Source: Isochrysis galbana (taxonomy: Eukaryota > Haptophyta > Isochrysidales > Isochrysidaceae). From it: a stretch of DNA of 64,000 nucleotides. The notes beneath the pieces were generated by a model. The model did not search any database and was not told where the DNA came from. It saw only the letters and a list, made by a program, of their open reading frames with translations. Where the stretch lies: assembly GCA_018136815.1 (NCBI GenBank), contig CM030940.1, positions 2,086,901-2,150,900 of the forward strand, read 5' to 3'. Positions 42,353 through 52,405 of this stretch are shown in pieces; positions within the stretch are counted from its first letter, which is position 1, and each line of letters begins with the position of its first letter. The position numbers were made by a program, and so were the translations under genes.

Positions 42353-44947
42353 TCATGTGTGACCTTTGCCAAGTCTTGTCACGCTCTGAGTGCCACCGCT
42401 ACTCTCACGTGTGTCCGCGCACACACAAACGCCACCTTTGCTTCTCAAATTGCATGATCGAGGCCCGCCTGCAGTGTTGGTGTTGAACTCAACGTCCCTA
42501 TTGTTCCACAGCAAGCAGCCGGCCGGCTCCGAAGCTTCGCTGCTCGCGCCAATGTAGCTGTACCTTTTGGCCACTGCTGATTTGATAGAGCCCTCAGCGA
42601 AGCCAACGCACTCCGCCTCGGTCATTGCCCTGAGCCCATGCACGTCGCCACACGCACCAGAAGTTAGCGGCAGTGCAAACAGGCCTTCGCTCCCGCGCAG
42701 CCGCGGCCGGCAACGCATGCACGCCTGCCCCGGACGCAACAAGGAGCGGCCCCCCCTTTCGCCCGACCGCACCGAATCAATTCTGCACCCTCGCGCGAGC
42801 GCCTCACAATACACGCGAGCGCCATCGTAGCCCACATGTGCTGCCCAGCTTGGCAGCTTTTGCGAGGCGAATCGGTCATCAAATTGCAAGTCAAGATGAT
42901 CCTGGTGCAATCGCGGAGATATCCAAATGGCGAACTCGGAGAGGGCAGAGGTGGTTTTGAGTAGAAAATCCGTCTGTGCAACGAGGTTCATGGTGAGTGT
43001 TGTTGTTTGTCTGGGGTGCCGATGTCCGGGTCCTCGCCTTGGATGGCATCGAAATGCAGCGGCGCATTGCATCAGCTCACCTTGGAAAGGAGCATGGCAT
43101 CGAGGATCGCGCTCTCGCCCTTTGCGCGGCCCGTGAGACGCGACGACGCAATGACGTTGTCAGAGTCGAATCCAAACTGATAAAACACGACTCGGCCCTT
43201 CTCGTCGGACGGCAGTCGGAGCCCTCCCGCGCCGCCCCTAACGTAACGACGCGCCCGTCGGCTTTTTGCGAATTCGCCTCCTGCGGCAACACCGGCCGAG
43301 TTGAGCTGTGCCTATCCCATGTGCAAAGTCGTGGGCTTCGGAACAGCCGCGGCGATGCTCACCTCTATTCCGGCTAGCATCAGGCGCCCATTTTCCGTAT
43401 TGAGCGATGATGCGGTGCAAGTAGACGGATTCATCAGTGGCGACAAAGAGGAGCGCGTCCGGGAAGGCGGCAATCTGTTCGAAAGGAAAGCTTTTGTTTA
43501 CAACGCGCGGAAGCGAACATGAGGCTCGCGTAGGATGCCCGGTCCGGCAGGGGAAGAACCAAGGCCAAGAGGGCGTGTGGCTGTGCGCACATCCAACTCT
43601 CACCCGCCCACTATGCAACGCAGCGCACCCAGGCGTCAGCAAAAGGGAAGTACGCTTCAGGTGGAACCTTCCGGTTGACAACTTTGTCTGTGCCACGCAC
43701 GTGCATCCCTAGAATGTGCCCACTAGCCTCGCGCCACGGCGCAAATATGCGCATCGCTCGATGGGCAATGTGGGGGGCGACTAGGGTGCCATTGGCTACG
43801 ACCGAGCTTGCCGCAGCACGGTAAAATTGCCTGCAAGTTACAACGAGCGCCGATTGCTGAGACTGGCGACATTGCACGTTGCACATCTCCGACAAGTGCA
43901 ACACTCCCCCACGGACCAGGACCAGGCTGCACGGGCACCATCCCCTTTCCCGATTGCGCTTTCAAGGCGGGGATGCGCAACACACATCCGCTTCTCGTCG
44001 TAGTGTGTTGTGGGCCCGTAGCTCTGCGTGAAGACACTGGCATTCTGCGACTTGAGGTGATTCGGTTGATGATACAACGTCTCGGGTGAAACTACCTACG
44101 CGCCGCGGCATAGGCCGTGGATGAGCCCTCGCCTTCGGACCGGTTGCCCGGAGAGGGCACGTCACAGCCCAGTAGGTGCTGAGGGGTGCACCTGCACGGA
44201 CCGCACGAGCCGTCCCTCGGCCAACGGGCTACCCAGCTGGTATGCGCTCGGCTGCCGAAAGTAGTAGTCCCAAACGTTTGGTCCCAGCCGTTCGTCGTAG
44301 TACGGCTGCAAGGCACGCCCACAGCTGGGCGTCGTGAAGACGAGGGGACCGATGAAGACGTAAGGCACAGCGCCTATCACGCGAGCCACCGGGCCACAAT
44401 CAGCAAGATCGCAAAGGATCTCCGTGTAGGAAGAAGCCGCGGTTCAGGCGCCAAGTAGCTTCGCGAGCAGCCCTCACACCACCACCGCGACGCTAAGCGA
44501 CTCGACGTCGTCGCTGCCTCCCTCCACTCGCGCAGAGCGTGGGGCTGGCGCACCGATCCTCCTCGCGAGCAAGATCTGGTTGATGACTCTCTCGACGATG
44601 GCAAAGAGACCATGGCCGGGGTGGTCGGTGGTTGCGAGGAGGACGTCGGCTGTAGAGGAGTCTGCCGGCTCAGACAGCCGTCCCACCGCTCTTATCGCCG
44701 TCCGATTGGGCGGCAAGAGCGGGAGGTGAGAACATTGTGAGACGAAGGAAGCTTCAGCTCGGTGGCATTCTTCTTCTCCGAGGGACGCCGAGAGCAGCGG
44801 CGGCGCTCTGGCGCAGTGGTGTGGAGTGTGCGTGCGTGCTGCTGACTCCGCTGCCACCACGAGCGAGAGCACGCCTCGAGCCGGGGAGACTCCGGGAATG
44901 CATGTCACTCTGTACGTCGCGCAGCGCACCGACGGCGGCGAGCCCAT
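42353..44947 (-). CDS. Fucosyltransferase-like glycosyltransferase (FUT8/NodZ superfamily), multi-exon
   Basis: A minus-strand multi-exon gene. Supported junctions: exon 44554-44947 (ATG at 44945-44947, start tentative) containing VLLATTDHPGHGLFAIVERV; GT-AG intron 44374-44553; exon 44192-44373 (IGAVPYVFIGPLVFTTPSCG, LGPNVWDYYFRQPS); then an exon from 44023 (SYGPTTHYDEKRMCVAHPR). Next comes an exon at about 43620-43830 with ILGMHVRGTDKVVNRK (HxRxxD-like donor motif), and one near 43380-43480 with FPDALLFVATDESVYLHRII. Then follow about 43087-43300 (VVFYQFGFDSDNVIAS, ESAILDAMLLSK) and the last exon from about 42970 (TDFLLKTTSALSEFAIWISP, LHQDHLDLQ). That order of motifs is typical of GDP-fucose-type GT-B glycosyltransferases. 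The acceptor is unknown; Golgi location is expected but a signal anchor was not found. Exact limits of the middle exons are uncertain. Confidence 0.72.
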
Positions 44948-45640
44948 CGCCCCGTCCGCCGCCTTAGAAGGACCTATTGGTAGATTGTATTGGTAGATTG
45001 GTAGATTGTCGGCAAGAAGGGCGGCAGGGAGCAGGGCCTACTTGGGACTTGGGAGATACAGGATACCGTATCTGGGGAACGGGTCAGATACAGCCGTATC
45101 TACCGTATCTGGGGCGCCGACTGGCGCCCGTGCCCCCTATCCCGTATCTACTGTATCTAGAAGGAAGCCGAGATACAGCCGTGTCTAGTAGACACGGCTG
45201 TATCTCGGCTTCCTTGTGTCTACCGTATGTATCTCGGGGACTCGTGGGCCGCATCTCCCATGTAGGGAGCAGGGAGAAGGGAGAAGCGGTGGTGCAGACG
45301 CATAGGGGAAGCGGCCGAGATCGACGCGGTGTGCGGGGGCAGCGGGCACGATTGGCGTGGCTGTGAGGGCGGCATGCCGCACTATGGTCTATGGTGCTGG
45401 TAGCGGCATCCATTTGGTGAGCGGTGAGCGGTGACTGTAACGGCCTCGTCTCTGTCTTTCACATGTAGGGATCGTTCGCCGTTCTCGTCGCGTAAGTGGT
45501 GCTGCCGAGCCTCTCCTTCGGGGTGCTCGCGGGGGGGCTCATGGCTCATGGTAGGGTGTAGGGTGAGACTCCGAGACTCCCCGCGGGAGGGGAAGAAACC
45601 GGAGGGAAAGGAGACCAAATAAAGGCAAGCCGCAAGCCGC
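44948..45640. other. Intergenic with AGATAC/GTATCT inverted-repeat array
   Basis: No gene seen. TTGGTAGATTG is repeated at 44979-45007. From about 45055 to 45235 the words AGATAC and GTATCT recur at least ten times in both orientations, building nested palindromes. Confidence 0.6.
45161..45215. repeat. Perfect 55-bp palindrome (27-bp arms, 1-nt centre)
   Basis: Left arm 45161-45187 begins AAGGAAGCCGAGATACAGCC; the right arm 45189-45215 is its exact reverse complement, ending GGCTTCCTT, with a single G at 45188 between. It lies inside the AGATAC/GTATCT array, next to CTCC-poor unique sequence. It could extrude as a cruciform. Confidence 0.95.
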
Positions 45641-45870
45641 CTTTCGTTGTGATGTTATTGCACCCTTGAGCGTCGTCAAACGCGCTAGTGATGTAGACAT
45701 TGAAGTGGTCTCTCGGCGGGGGTACCAGCACGTTTAGAATTGTAGTCTTGTAGAGCATCTTGTTGGCTAGCATCCCTAGCCACATACACCGGACGAGCCA
45801 TGCGCCAACCGCGCACACCCCCATCGCGGGGGAGGGGCTCCGTTGCCGATGAAGGCTACGGACCACAGCA
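45640..45870 (-). pseudogene. Protein-like fragment, family not established
   Basis: The minus strand reads AVGAWLVRCMWLGMLANKML then TILNVLVPPPRDHFNVYITS AFDDAQ-like sequence, with better protein composition than its surroundings. It faintly recalls the start of protist glycosyltransferase-like domains in which K-x-x-x-I-x-N-x-L/I is followed by a VDVY/I strand. No flanking exon could be joined with confidence. It may be one exon of a gene or a decayed copy. Confidence 0.2.
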
Positions 45871-46042
45871 CTACGGTTATGTTCGCACAACAAGAAAAGC
45901 TCTAACGCTGGGACCGCCCCAGGGCGGCGGGCCTCGCTGCACTCGCCCCCCCTCTAGGCTAGAGCCAGCAGCAGCTTAGTGAGTGTGGCTTAGGCCCAGA
46001 TCGATTCGGATAGGGAAGGAAAGGAAGGGGCGGGGGAGGGGC

Positions 46043-46262
46043 GAAGCGGCCACGGCTCCATCTCGTCCCGATCTCGATTCGACGGTTTCGTGCCTAATTG
46101 GAAAGAGGGGAGCGGGGGAAGCGGCCACGGCTCCATCTCGTCCCGATCTCGATGCGACGGTTTCGTGCCTAATGGGAAAGAGGGGAGCGGGGGAAGCGGC
46201 CACGGCTCCATCTCGTCTCGATCTCGATGCGACGGTTTCGTGCCTAATGGGAATGCGGCCGA
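46043..46262 (+). repeat. Three tandem copies of a 75-bp unit
   Basis: Units start at 46043, 46118 and 46193 with GAAGCGGCCACGGCTCCATC and contain GACGGTTTCGTGCCTAAT; only a few bases differ. They lie about 1.1 kb upstream of the HAD-protein start codon. Confidence 0.85.
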
Positions 46263-47334
<1,072 letters not shown>

Positions 47335-49968
47335 ATGGAAGACGAGGAAGAGCAACACGCTAATGCGCTCGGGCATCTTCGCACCGCCATCGACATTCTC
47401 TCTCACGCTCAGTCGGTCCTCGAAGCGTCGGGCACCATGTCCCCCGCCGAGTGGCATTCCGCCGCTGAGTCCGCCGCCTCACAGGTCTTGGCTCTCATGA
47501 CTGGCGCGGGGCTTTGGACGCCAAGTCCACCGAGCGTGCGAATCTCGCATGGGAGAGGCTCGAAGAAGAACCTGGCAAAGCTGAAAAGGACGGGGGACAA
47601 CACTCAGACGAATGACTCCGTGGCTAAGGGATGGTCGATGCGCCACACACACGTCTTCGAGACGCCCTGCGGACAACAGTCGATTTCCACCCCTACGTCG
47701 CTCGGCTCCAGTGATGCAGATCCGACAGACAAGGAGGTATCGACGCCCAGCGAGCCGCTCATTCTCGAGACTTTGACGTCCAGCGGGCGTTCCGCCGCGG
47801 AGCCCTCGAATCTTCAGACCACCCGAATCCCTAAGTTGACGGCATTGAGCGTTGTGGACCATGGCAGCAGGAGGCCTCTGAGAAGGGCGTTTTCCGAACT
47901 GCAGGTGGACGTCCACGATATTGTTTGCAAGCCGTCTGAGCCTACTGTTAGCTGCCTCCTGCGCGAGGTGAAAGCGCTGCTCATCGACCTGGATGGAACG
48001 ATGTACACGCCCACTGGGCTAATTCCCGGCGCTGATGCCTTCTATGCCTACTTGCTGCACAATCAGATACCCTTTGTGTTCCTTTCCAATACGGGCTCCA
48101 AGGGACCAGAGGGTGTTCAGACCAAGCTTGAGGCTAGAGGTCTCATGCAAGGGACGGGGCGCGTACCGCTCAGTAACATCTATACTGCCGCACAGGCGCA
48201 GTGCGCCTATCTTCTGGACCACATACCACCTGGCGGGCGCGTGTTTGTATTGGCTGGAGCCGCCGAACCTCGTGCGAACTCTATTGCATTACAGCAAGTG
48301 TGGTGGATGGAGCTTCTCTTCGCATGCGCCGCCGAGGGCGGCACCGTGGCGGCACAAGACCGCATGCTGCTAATCGACTCGTGGCAGATTCGCACAGCGC
48401 TCACAGAAGAGGAAACTGCCGAGTGGGCGGCGGTTGCTTCGGCGCACCTGGATCGCCAGTGCGTCTTTGTTGTTCTCTTCACTGACGGCCAAATCTGCTC
48501 GACACTCGACCCAACCATAGGCAAGAATGGGCATGACGACTGGTCCTTCGAAACCATCAAGCACATGTCGTACCTGCTCTCGCATGGCGCAGAGTTCGTA
48601 TGTACCGCAGAGGACTCCTTCAATCCAACCAGGGAGGGCTTTCCGCTCCCGGGCCCAGGAATGTTCTCTGCCATGTTCCGCAAGTTGATGTACCCGCTGG
48701 GACGCAGCCGCCTTCACATCTGCGGGAAAGGGGGAGGCGTCGAGGAGGGTGGAAAATATATGGTAGGCCGCGCCGTGGAGATGCTGCGTGAGCAAGGCTT
48801 TGACGGCGAGCTGCGCGACATTCTCATCGTAGGCGACCGCTTCGACACGGACATCCGTGCGGGCGTGCGCGCCGGGCTTACAACATGCCTTGTCGAGTCG
48901 GGCTGCCACTCTTTCGATCTTCAGAATTTCTATCCCGCCGACTCCGCCCACTTTGTGGCGGCCTCGGTGGCACACTTGCTCCCTCTTTCCTCGCCGCTTA
49001 GGTATACCCTCGACTGCGCCGCATTGCCTAAGCCAGCCTCACGCCGCAGTTCACCCCACAACTCAATGGATGAGCTCCCCCACCATGATGCTTTAGCCAA
49101 GTCACCACCGATTCGCGGCGCCGCAGCAACACCTGGCTCATTGCGGTCGTGGATTTTGGCGCGAGGCAATCTCATTCACGCGTCTTCGATTCGGAGTGCG
49201 CCCGTACCCCTTATCCGGCGGCTGCGCGAATATTTCGAAGTGAAGGACCCTTGCGACACTGGATACATCACAATTTTCGATGTCTTTCAAGCTCTTGAGG
49301 AGCTAGGCATCGCACCTTCATCTAAAGGAATCGGGTGCTCGCAACGCCCTAGCCCACGGGCGGTTCCCTGCACCCCAAGAGGCACCGCGGCGGCGCAAGC
49401 TAATACCGCGCAGTCGATCGCGTTGGGTTGCAACATATACCGATTGCAAACGTTTATGACCGAGTATGACTCGGGGTCTGCAACCATCAATGTGAGCTGC
49501 TTCTCAAGAGTCACGTTTCGCGAGCTCTGTCGCGAGGTGCAGTACTGCATCAACAAGTCGGCAGGTGATAACATGTGCACAGCGAGCGACCTTGAGTTGT
49601 CTTCTCGCTCTCTCCGTGCCGCAACGGCACCTGCGCTTTGCAAGTTGCGGAGTGCCACCGCCAAGGCCAAGGCTGTTAGCGCCTTCAGCAGGCTGCCATC
49701 TCCAAGCCACTTCTACACGCCCGGCCTAGGACCAGGGCCTCCGAGGAAGTGGAAGAAGCACGTGCAATTGCTGCCAGAGCTCAGGTTGGCTGCATTGCCT
49801 GGGATCGAGGCAGAAGAGGAGAGCAGCCTCTTTGGAAGTCAGATGACGCCCCTGCCGCCATCCTCGCCAAGATGGGTGTGTGAAGGAGGCCTAACCTCCC
49901 CAGGGAGATCTAGCTGTGGCTGCAGCAATAATAAGCCTTCCCCTCTGGCAGCCGCTCTCCGCCTGTGA
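47335..49968 (+). CDS. HAD-superfamily (NagD/PGP-type) phosphatase-like protein with EF-hand-like C-terminal segment
   Basis: Single exon, 877 aa from ATG 47335 (MEDEEEQHANALGHLRTAID); the frame upstream is only microsatellite. Residues 1-205 are polar and mostly disordered. About 210-560 is a HAD subfamily IIA hydrolase: LLIDLDGTMYTPTGLIPGAD with the DxDGT nucleophile motif (about 219), IPFVFLSNTGS (motif II), CGKGGGVEEGGK (motif III Lys, about 461) and ILIVGDRFDTDIRAGVRAGL (motif IV acidic pair, about 500). A cap domain lies between motifs II and III, with an unusually long insert (ALTEEETAEWAAVASAHLDR). About 627-660 reads RRLREYFEVKDPCDTGYITI, an EF-hand-like helix-loop (D-P-C-D-T-G) with a poor position 3. 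The C-terminus is basic and disordered. Substrate is not predictable; phosphoglycolate- or 4-nitrophenyl-phosphatase kin are closest. Confidence 0.85.
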   Translation: MEDEEEQHANALGHLRTAIDILSHAQSVLEASGTMSPAEWHSAAESAASQVLALMTGAGLWTPSPPSVRISHGRGSKKNLAKLKRTGDNTQTNDSVAKGWSMRHTHVFETPCGQQSISTPTSLGSSDADPTDKEVSTPSEPLILETLTSSGRSAAEPSNLQTTRIPKLTALSVVDHGSRRPLRRAFSELQVDVHDIVCKPSEPTVSCLLREVKALLIDLDGTMYTPTGLIPGADAFYAYLLHNQIPFVFLSNTGSKGPEGVQTKLEARGLMQGTGRVPLSNIYTAAQAQCAYLLDHIPPGGRVFVLAGAAEPRANSIALQQVWWMELLFACAAEGGTVAAQDRMLLIDSWQIRTALTEEETAEWAAVASAHLDRQCVFVVLFTDGQICSTLDPTIGKNGHDDWSFETIKHMSYLLSHGAEFVCTAEDSFNPTREGFPLPGPGMFSAMFRKLMYPLGRSRLHICGKGGGVEEGGKYMVGRAVEMLREQGFDGELRDILIVGDRFDTDIRAGVRAGLTTCLVESGCHSFDLQNFYPADSAHFVAASVAHLLPLSSPLRYTLDCAALPKPASRRSSPHNSMDELPHHDALAKSPPIRGAAATPGSLRSWILARGNLIHASSIRSAPVPLIRRLREYFEVKDPCDTGYITIFDVFQALEELGIAPSSKGIGCSQRPSPRAVPCTPRGTAAAQANTAQSIALGCNIYRLQTFMTEYDSGSATINVSCFSRVTFRELCREVQYCINKSAGDNMCTASDLELSSRSLRAATAPALCKLRSATAKAKAVSAFSRLPSPSHFYTPGLGPGPPRKWKKHVQLLPELRLAALPGIEAEEESSLFGSQMTPLPPSSPRWVCEGGLTSPGRSSCGCSNNKPSPLAAALRL

Positions 49969-50097
49969 TGGCAATCACTCTGCGCCTGTGATGGCAATCG
50001 CTCCGACCTCCTTTTTGGATTGCAATTTGTTGGCTTTGCGCTTACTTGACAGAACATTCACGTCCTCTAGCTCGAGTGATTGCCATTATTGCAAAGG
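49969..50097. other. 3' flank of the HAD gene
   Basis: Short stretch with a near-exact direct duplication CGCCTGTGATGGCAATC at about 49960-50000. No gene. Confidence 0.4.
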
Positions 50098-50288
50098 CTT
50101 TCAACCGTACCAATAACATTGGAAGGGCCTCGAATTCGCCGCGAAGTGTAGAGGAGCGTTTTTCAACCGTACCAATGACACTAGAAGGGCCTCGAGTTCG
50201 TCGCGAAGTGCAAAGGAACGTTTTTTCAACCGTACCAATAACATTGGAAGAGCCTCGAGTTCGCCGCGAAGTGTAAAGGAGCGTTTTC
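50098..50288 (+). repeat. Three tandem copies of a 63-bp unit
   Basis: Each unit reads TTTCAACCGTACCAATAACA followed by TTGGAAGGGCCTCGAATTCG and CCGCGAAGTGTAGAGGAGCG with small differences. Units start at about 50099, 50161 and 50225. No coding potential was recognised. Confidence 0.85.
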
Positions 50289-51043
50289 CCGCTTGTTCCT
50301 TCCCTCTCATCGAGATTTTTGCGGGTTTATAGGAGCTGAGAACGCAATAGCAAGAGAGTCTTCCATCCCTATCGCTTGGTCACCTCTTCGTAGGACGTGG
50401 GAGGCGGCCGAGGATCTGGGACTGAGCCACCGACCGGCATTAGAACGTCTGCGCCCCTTTCTCTACGGATTTAGAGTCCATTTTTTACCTTAGAATGTTC
50501 GTACTTGGCAAATGTAAATGCGGTACAATGCGATGGATTGAGAGCGCAAGTCGACTTCCGTGGGGAGTGGTACTCTCTTTCGCTCGCGTTACGTCGTAAT
50601 CTTCTCAAAATCAATGATATCGCACGGGTACGCCTTTCTTGATGATCACAATAATTGGGGAAGGCGTATCGCGTATCACGAGCCTCGACTCCTCGGCAGG
50701 GGGCGAGGCGGCTCGGTCAATCGCTCTACACTTGCTCATGCTCCTCGGCAGGTGTTGACGTCGTTGGGTGAGCGTGGAGGCCTCTGCACGAGTCCTTTAC
50801 TACGTCGGGGTCGTTGAAGCTTGCTGAATGTGAAGCTTGAAAATCAATCTACGGTTATTGATTTTCCAAGCCCTCTATAGAGGCCCTCTAGGCAGCCACA
50901 CCCGTCCACAGCGGCAACCTGCACAGCACATGGGGAGCACACGCAGTACACCCCGGCTTGTAGCCCCCCAACACTAAGCCCGCGCACCCCCAAAAGAAAA
51001 TTCCATACAAACTGTCCCTGGGAAATCCTCGGCAAGTGAAAGT
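50289..51043. other. Intergenic, no gene seen; one hairpin
   Basis: At about 50832-50868 GCTTGAAAATCAAT and ATTGATTTTCCAAGC form a stem with an 8-nt loop. Nothing else supported. Confidence 0.4.
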
Positions 51044-51078
51044 AAGAGGGTGCAACCTCAGGTTTGGTTGTTTTCTCA
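51044..51078 (+). repeat. Short dispersed repeat shared with 60745-60779
   Basis: GAGGGTGCAACCTCAGGTTT followed by GGTTGTTTT occurs here and at about 60745. At the second site it interrupts a gypsy pol fossil. GGTTGCACCCTC-type inverted similarity within the unit suggests an element terminus. Confidence 0.65.
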
Positions 51079-51187
51079 GCAACCCCCCCCCCCCCCCCCG
51101 TATATGTGGTATGAGTTCGACCCCCTCTTTAAAGTACGAAATTGCAGGATCACCTACACTTTCAAGGATGGGGCGGTGGTGCACCTT

Positions 51188-51664
51188 TCACTTTGGATTG
51201 TTTTCGGTGGGTCGCTTGAAGAAGAATTTCAACAAGAGAAGAATCAAACAGATGGCAAGCACTATGCCTCCGACCACGATGCCTGCAACGAGTGCGACCC
51301 CTTTGGCGAATACTTTGACGATAGCCGAGTTGAATTCGTCATTTTGTTGATTAATTGCTGAGTCGGGATGACACTCGATGTGCAAGGAGCGCACTGGGTG
51401 AGTCCACCCGATATCCTGTAGGTCGACGTTTTCCCATTGTTGATGGGCGGGCTTGGCTCGTTGATTGGAGGACGGAGTGGCGGCCTGCTCGTTGATCACT
51501 GGCGGGCCATCGATGGTCACGCTTTCGCCTTTCAAGCCAGCCTCGGAGAAGATGGTCATTTTGCATCCCGCCGCCACCTTTGCATGCTTGGGGTCTTGTT
51601 TATCGACGTCATACTTTCCGGGTCCGAAGCCGCTATTGTCGATGCGCCCCGCGGAGTTGCCCAT
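51188..51664 (-). CDS. Small N-myristoylated, C-terminally membrane-anchored protein, virus-like
   Basis: Minus strand, ATG 51662-51664 to stop 51188-51190, about 158 aa. It begins MGNSAGRIDNSG, a good N-myristoylation signal, and ends in a strong membrane segment (ALVAGIVVGGIVLAICLILL) followed by a short basic tail, KFFFKRPTENNPK. The middle (CKMTIFSEAGLKGESVTIDG, DIGWTHPVRSLHIEC) could be a small beta-fold, faintly like a beta/gamma-crystallin motif. Local GC is lower than in neighbouring host genes. Its start is only about 44 bp after the end of the next minus-strand frame. Compact spacing plus MGN/TM architecture recall virion membrane proteins of large DNA viruses, but no homologue is named. 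Treated as a possible virus-derived fossil. Confidence 0.45.
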   Translation of the reverse strand: MGNSAGRIDNSGFGPGKYDVDKQDPKHAKVAAGCKMTIFSEAGLKGESVTIDGPPVINEQAATPSSNQRAKPAHQQWENVDLQDIGWTHPVRSLHIECHPDSAINQQNDEFNSAIVKVFAKGVALVAGIVVGGIVLAICLILLLLKFFFKRPTENNPK

Positions 51665-51707
51665 TGTTTTCTTACCAAGCCCGCACAATTTTTAGGTTTA
51701 CCTGTCG

Positions 51708-51967
51708 TTACACTTCCGTTGTCAGGACGAATGTGGTGTTGAATACGCGAGCATACCAGATCTGTGCCTGAGCAATGCACCCCCCGCGTTGTGAAGCGGA
51801 GAGTTTTTGGTCCCAGAGGCAGATCTTAAGGATGTGTTGTTGTTTGCTGTCTGGTTGAAAGACGAGGAGCGATGGGATCGCCTTGCTTTGGTGCTGTGCC
51901 TGTGCCAGGATGACAAAGTTGCCTGCGTTGGCGAGGGCGGTTTTGGCTCGCACGAGTCGCTGCAGGT
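51708..51967 (-). CDS. C-terminal part of an unrecognised protein, virus-like neighbour
   Basis: Minus strand; the frame reads QRLVRAKTALANAGNFVILA, QAQHQSKAIPSLLVFQPDSK, KICLWDQKLSASQRGGCIAQ and QIWYARVFNTTFVLTTEV before its stop at 51708. It is continuous upstream with the minisatellite, whose 9-codon unit would be read in the same direction. No family recognised. It is paired closely with the membrane-anchored protein frame, in the same orientation. Possibly part of the same virus-derived fossil. Confidence 0.35.
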
Positions 51968-52400
51968 GGTTGACTTGGGCTGTGGGTAGGAGGCGGTTGG
52001 GTAGGAGGCGGCTGACTTGAGCTTTGGGTAGGAGGCGGTTGGGTGGGAGGCGGCTGACTTGGGCTTTGGGTGCGAAGCGGCTGACTTGGGCTTTGGGTGG
52101 GAGGCGGCTGACTTGGGCTTTGGGTGCGAAGCGGCTGACTTGGGCTTTGGGTGGGAAGCGGCTGACTTTGGCTTTGGGTGCGAAGCGGCTGACTTGGGCT
52201 TCGGGTGGGAGGCGGTTGACTTGGGCTGTGGGTAGGAGGCGGTTGGGTAGGAGGCGGCTGACTTTGGCTTTGAGTGGGAGGCGGCTGACTTGAGCTTTGG
52301 GTAGGAGGCGGTTGGGTGGGAGGCGGCTGACTTGGGCTTTGGGTGCGAAGCGGCTGACTTGGGCTTTGGGTGGGAGGCGGCTGACTTGGGCTTTGGGTCC
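51968..52400. repeat. Minisatellite array, 27-30 bp unit
   Basis: About fifteen degenerate units of GGCGGCTGACTTGGGCTTTG + GGTGGGA, with variants GGTGCGAAG and GGTAGGAGGCGGTTG. On the minus strand all or most units stay open, giving a Pro/Lys/Ser nonapeptide repeat (ASHPKPKSA) in one frame. It sits precisely between the LINE fragment and the virus-like frames. Confidence 0.9.
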
Positions 52401-52405
52401 CAGTT

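Noticed and set aside
46040-46260. Triplicate repeat as a coding tandem repeat
   Set aside because: The 75-bp period keeps a frame open on both strands, but no start, splice context or recognisable domain supports coding.
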